DNA from: Desulfobulbus sp.
GTDB taxonomy: Bacteria > Desulfobacterota > Desulfobulbia > Desulfobulbales > Desulfobulbaceae
Length of the DNA stretch: 64,000 bases
Assembly (NCBI GenBank): GCA_003604995.1
Contig: QZJD01000099.1
Coordinates: 1-64,000, forward strand
Direction of reading: 5' to 3'
Under the pieces are notes generated by a model. That model saw only the letters and a program-made list of their open reading frames with translations. It was not told the DNA's origin and made no database searches. The translations under genes and the position numbers were made by a program. Numbering within the stretch: the first letter of the stretch is position 1; every line of letters begins with the position of its first letter. Shown in pieces: positions 61,783-64,000 of this stretch.

Positions 61783-63012
61783 GTGACCACGCCCATTTTG
61801 CACCGCGCCCCCTGGGTCGTGCCGGTTGCCGGACCGGCCCTGCCTGATGGGGCCGTTCTCGTCCGGGCCGGACGGATCGTCGAGACCGGACCTTTTGCCG
61901 CGCTCACCGGCAAATATCCCGATGCCGGGCTCCGGGAACATCCCGGGCGCGCCTTGACCCCGGCCCTGATCAACGCCCACATCCACCTGGAACTTTCCCA
62001 CCTGTTCATCACTGCGCTGAAAGAGCGCGTAGCCGGCTTCACCGACTGGATCGCCACCCTGCTTGATCTGCGGCTCAGTCATCAGGCGACCGGCGATGAG
62101 ATCGAGGCCGCCGCCCGTGCTGTCCTCGCCCGTCAGCAGGAACAGGGGGTGATCGCCCTGGGCGATATCGGCAACACCGACCTGGGAAGCAGGCTTGCAC
62201 CCGAATTTTCCGGCTTCCTGCGCCATTTCCAAGAATTTCTCGGCCGTTCGGCCAAGACCCGCCGCTCGGTTCAGGCCCAGTTGGCCGCCATGCCCGATGA
62301 TCGTCTCTGCTGCGCGCATGCGCCCTATTCGACCCATCCGGAACTGATCAGGTCCCTGAAGGAACGGGCCCGCCGCCTGCGCCACCCCTTTCCGATTCAT
62401 GTGGCGGAACCGGACTCAGAGGCCGAGATGCTCAGCCGGGGCAGCGGCGAGCTGTTCAGCTTCCTTGACGGTCGCCGTTTCCTGGAACATCCCTACCAGC
62501 CGCCGGCCCCCATTGACAATCCCGGCTCAGTGCGCTATCTCCATGATCTTGGGATTCTCGATCCGCTGACGATCTGCGTTCACGCCGTTCATGTCGCTCC
62601 GGAAGAAATACGCATCCTGGCTGACACCGGGGCCAGGGTCTGCCTGTGTCCCGGCAGCAACCGCTATCTGGGGGTTGGTACCGCGCCGGTCGCCGCGTAT
62701 CTGGCCAGCGGCATCCTGCCCGCCCTGGGCACGGACAGCGTTGCCAGCAACCCCGAGCTGTCACTGTGGCGGGAGATGCGGCTGTTGCGGGCAGACCATA
62801 CCGCCATCGAGCCGGCGCAGGTTTTCGCCATGGCCACCCTGGGCGGCGCCGTTGCCCTCGGCCTTGCCGAAGAGTGCGGCAGTCTGTCGCCGGGGCGGAC
62901 CGGGCGGATGCTGGCCATTCCCCTCCGGGAAGAATGCAAAAGCGCCGCGCAACTGTATGACCTGCTGACCCGCTTCAACCACAACCTGCAACCGGAATGG
63001 GTGAACGACTGA
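61783..63012 (+). CDS. Amidohydrolase, probable aminofutalosine deaminase
   Basis: LINAHIHLELSHLF, CCAHAPYSTHPELI, CPGSNRYLGVG, GTDSVASNPELSLWREMRL; lies between mqnC and mqnA; GTG start. Confidence 0.82.
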   Translation: MTTPILHRAPWVVPVAGPALPDGAVLVRAGRIVETGPFAALTGKYPDAGLREHPGRALTPALINAHIHLELSHLFITALKERVAGFTDWIATLLDLRLSHQATGDEIEAAARAVLARQQEQGVIALGDIGNTDLGSRLAPEFSGFLRHFQEFLGRSAKTRRSVQAQLAAMPDDRLCCAHAPYSTHPELIRSLKERARRLRHPFPIHVAEPDSEAEMLSRGSGELFSFLDGRRFLEHPYQPPAPIDNPGSVRYLHDLGILDPLTICVHAVHVAPEEIRILADTGARVCLCPGSNRYLGVGTAPVAAYLASGILPALGTDSVASNPELSLWREMRLLRADHTAIEPAQVFAMATLGGAVALGLAEECGSLSPGRTGRMLAIPLREECKSAAQLYDLLTRFNHNLQPEWVND

Positions 63013-63842
63013 TGACAACGGTGCGTATCGGCATGGTCAAATACATCAACACCGCCCCGATCTACGAGGAATGGAAAACCCGGGCCATTCCCGCCGACTG
63101 GCAGGTCACCGACGCGCCGCCCAGCACCCTGAACCGGCTGCTGGCCGACAACCGGATCGACCTCGGCTATGTCTCCTCCCATGAGTATGCGGTCAGGCCT
63201 GAACGGTACCGGATGCTGGCCGACCTGTCCATCAGCGCCACCGGGCCGGTGGGCAGCGTCTTTCTCTTTTCCTCGCTGCCCCCTGACGAACTGACCGACA
63301 AGCCGGTGCTGCTCACCGGCCAGTCGCAGACCTCGGTAGCCCTGGTCAAAATCGTCCTGGAGGAGTTCATCGGCGTGCAGCCTCGCTATCAGGTCGGCGA
63401 GATATTTGCTGACGGAGAATGCGCCAAAAACGTCAGCGCGGTACTGGCCATCGGCGACGAGGCGCTGCGCCTCGATGCCGAGGGCATGCACCCTTACCGG
63501 CTCGATCTGGCCGATGTCTGGCACAAGGAAACCGGCCTGCCCTTTGTCTTTGCCGTCTTTGCCGTGCGGGAGGAATTTGTCCGCGAACACCCAGCCACCC
63601 TGCGCAAGGTCTGGCAAACCCTGATTGACTGCCGGGACCGGGGCCGGGAACGACTCCCGGAAATCAGCCGGCTGGTCGCGCCGCGCATCCCCATGGACGC
63701 GGATGACTGCTGCGAGTACCTGCGCAAGATCGAGCACCACCTGAGCCCCGCCCACCAGAAAGGGCTTGAGCTATTCTTCACCTATCTGGTACGGAGGAAC
63801 GAAGCCCCGACCAGTGCGCTGCCCTTAAAATTTTTTCCCTGA
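63012..63842 (+). CDS. mqnA: Chorismate dehydratase
   Basis: VRIGMVKYINTAPIYEEW, DAPPSTLNRLLADNRIDLGYVSSHEYA. Confidence 0.9.
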   Translation: MTTVRIGMVKYINTAPIYEEWKTRAIPADWQVTDAPPSTLNRLLADNRIDLGYVSSHEYAVRPERYRMLADLSISATGPVGSVFLFSSLPPDELTDKPVLLTGQSQTSVALVKIVLEEFIGVQPRYQVGEIFADGECAKNVSAVLAIGDEALRLDAEGMHPYRLDLADVWHKETGLPFVFAVFAVREEFVREHPATLRKVWQTLIDCRDRGRERLPEISRLVAPRIPMDADDCCEYLRKIEHHLSPAHQKGLELFFTYLVRRNEAPTSALPLKFFP

Positions 63843-63865
63843 GGCGGCGGCCCAAGAGGAACACG

Positions 63866-64000
63866 ATGACCATGGACCGGCCAGAAGACAAAAAAAAATT
63901 CGTGCGCGACAAGTTCGCTTCCATCAGCTCGCGTTACGATCTGCTCAACTCCCTGCTTTCCTTCCAGATCGACCGCTACTGGCGCTGGCGCACCACCCGC
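63866..64000 (+). CDS. menG: Demethylmenaquinone methyltransferase, 5' part (truncated by window end)
   Basis: DKKKFVRDKFASISSRYDLLNSLLSFQIDRYWRWRTTR (UbiE/MenG N-terminus). Confidence 0.85.
   Translation, partial: MTMDRPEDKKKFVRDKFASISSRYDLLNSLLSFQIDRYWRWRTTR

Noticed and set aside
60640-62400. 586-aa minus-strand ORF spanning mqnC and the deaminase
   Set aside because: Spans two well-supported genes on the other strand; antisense artefact.

Overview
This is a GC-rich, gene-dense chromosomal window. The gene content fits an anaerobic Desulfobacterota (Desulfobulbaceae-like) bacterium: futalosine menaquinone genes, an Ahb-type radical SAM next to hemE, a multihaem cytochrome and a bacteriohemerythrin. 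That taxonomic placement is inferred, not proven. Most of the window is housekeeping: aconitase, SerA, a waaA-carA-carB / ftsH / folP block, lon-mltG, nagZ, a UvrD-family helicase, folC, malQ, rpoD, and mqnE-mqnC-deaminase-mqnA-menG running off the right edge. The main accessory patch lies between folC and a tRNA-Glu(CTC) gene at about 53.8-55.9 kb. It holds a long palindromic repeat, an HNH nuclease, a RelE-like/XRE pair, and a HicB-like gene whose C-terminal HTH is cut off by one in-frame TGA. Other notable items are two long symmetrical palindromic elements just after CDS stops, two dispersed intergenic repeat families, a 7-bp tandem repeat covering a ribosome-binding site, a terminator-like hairpin abutting a start codon, an M1-peptidase/ChaN/PDZ fusion, a cyclophilin-FKBP fusion, and a cytochrome with CX5CH and CX8CH motifs. 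I saw no CRISPR array, rRNA, intact transposase or prophage. I did not identify a clear multi-gene novel system; the strongest leads are the palindromic elements, the M1-ChaN-PDZ protein and the interrupted TA island.
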